Shown piece after piece: positions 5,123-5,403 of a stretch of 5,403 nucleotides of DNA (its first letter is position 1; each line of letters starts with the position of its first letter). The notes below the pieces were generated by a model. That model was given only the letters and a program-made list of their open reading frames with translations, did no database searches and was not told the DNA's origin. Origin of the DNA: Saprospiraceae bacterium (GTDB taxonomy: Bacteria; Bacteroidota; Bacteroidia; Chitinophagales; Saprospiraceae); assembly GCA_020436955.1 (NCBI GenBank), contig JAGQWW010000209.1, forward strand, positions 1 to 5,403. The letters are read 5' to 3'. The translations under genes and the position numbers were made by a program.

Positions 5123-5403
5123 CTACTTGGTCAGCAAGATTAATTGTCCCAGGTGATAGATATCGTGTTGCAAACAACCTGAAACCAGTTTTGCGAAGTT
5201 ATAATCTCGGGTCGGCACCTTGTTTTCCCAATCTTCATTTGGGTAGTTAATTATGGCATCTACTAGTTCATGTTGGCTGGTTTCCAGATCTTCTTTTAGG
5301 CGTTCCCAATCTGCTTTTCCAACACTTGGAAAATTTTGTTCTTCTGATGCTTCCATGGTGTCATTTCCTTTCAGCATCTGAATGGTAAACTTCCGCCAGG
5401 TAA
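5123..5403 (-). CDS. DinB-like superfamily protein, C-terminal part (5' end outside window)
   Basis: The last ~93 codons of a DinB/YfiT-like protein, a four-helix bundle family that usually binds a metal through three histidines and includes thiol-dependent transferases. The visible end reads LQHDIYHLGQLILLTK, whose HxxxH-type histidines match the C-terminal metal-binding helix of the family. The preceding region has the typical W..L...L.......L pattern (KADWERLKEDLETSQHELVD). An ATG at 5377 is not the true start: the frame stays open to the window edge and encodes TWRKFTIQ, which resembles the conserved W-rich stretch upstream in such proteins. The first metal-binding histidine should lie outside the window. 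It converges on fdhD, with stop codons one base apart. The family call is reasonable; the reaction is unknown. Confidence 0.78.
   Translation of the reverse strand, partial: TWRKFTIQMLKGNDTMEASEEQNFPSVGKADWERLKEDLETSQHELVDAIINYPNEDWENKVPTRDYNFAKLVSGCLQHDIYHLGQLILLTK

Overview
The window looks like a piece of a Bacteroidota chromosome, most likely from a Saprospiraceae- or Cytophaga-like lineage. The reasons are moderate-to-low GC, starts without clear Shine-Dalgarno sequences, a lipoprotein OmpA/coiled-coil protein, a proton-dependent oligopeptide transporter with an inserted domain, and repeat-rich intergenic DNA. The lineage is an inference. Nothing here indicates a phage, plasmid, IS element or defence island, so the coding content is ordinary core or housekeeping material.

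Layout. Bases 1-736 (+) are the 3' end of a POT/PTR peptide transporter, closed by a strong intrinsic terminator at 758-795. Bases 821-1363 (+) encode a small SAM-dependent methyltransferase resembling phospholipid N-methyltransferases. Bases 1364-1715 hold no gene but are full of short repeats. Bases 1716-3095 (+) encode a polytopic, GT-C-like membrane protein. Bases 3096-3231 are a second repeat-rich spacer between convergent genes. Bases 3232-4179 (-) encode an OmpA-family lipoprotein with a long coiled coil. Bases 4180-4269 separate it from the divergent fdhD (4270-5121, +), and this spacer contains a good palindrome. Bases 5123-5403 (-) are the 3' part of a DinB-like protein that converges on fdhD with a single base between the stop codons.

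How the genes relate. No operon joins them: there are three convergent or divergent junctions, and the same-strand neighbours are separated by a terminator or a long spacer. Envelope functions are over-represented (peptide uptake, possible lipid methylation, a membrane glycosyltransferase-like protein, a peptidoglycan-binding lipoprotein), but I see no shared pathway. FdhD points to a molybdenum- or tungsten-dependent formate dehydrogenase encoded elsewhere.

The most notable signal is in the non-coding DNA. Both long intergenic stretches are built from 7-nucleotide units. Some are perfect tandem heptamers (TTTTGGC, GTAGCCG, TAACATA, CAAAAAT). Others are degenerate units that keep a 7-base phase for up to 19 consecutive heptads. 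One apparent duplication inside the first spacer includes a gain or loss of exactly one heptad. I have not seen this described for this context and rank it as the main lead.
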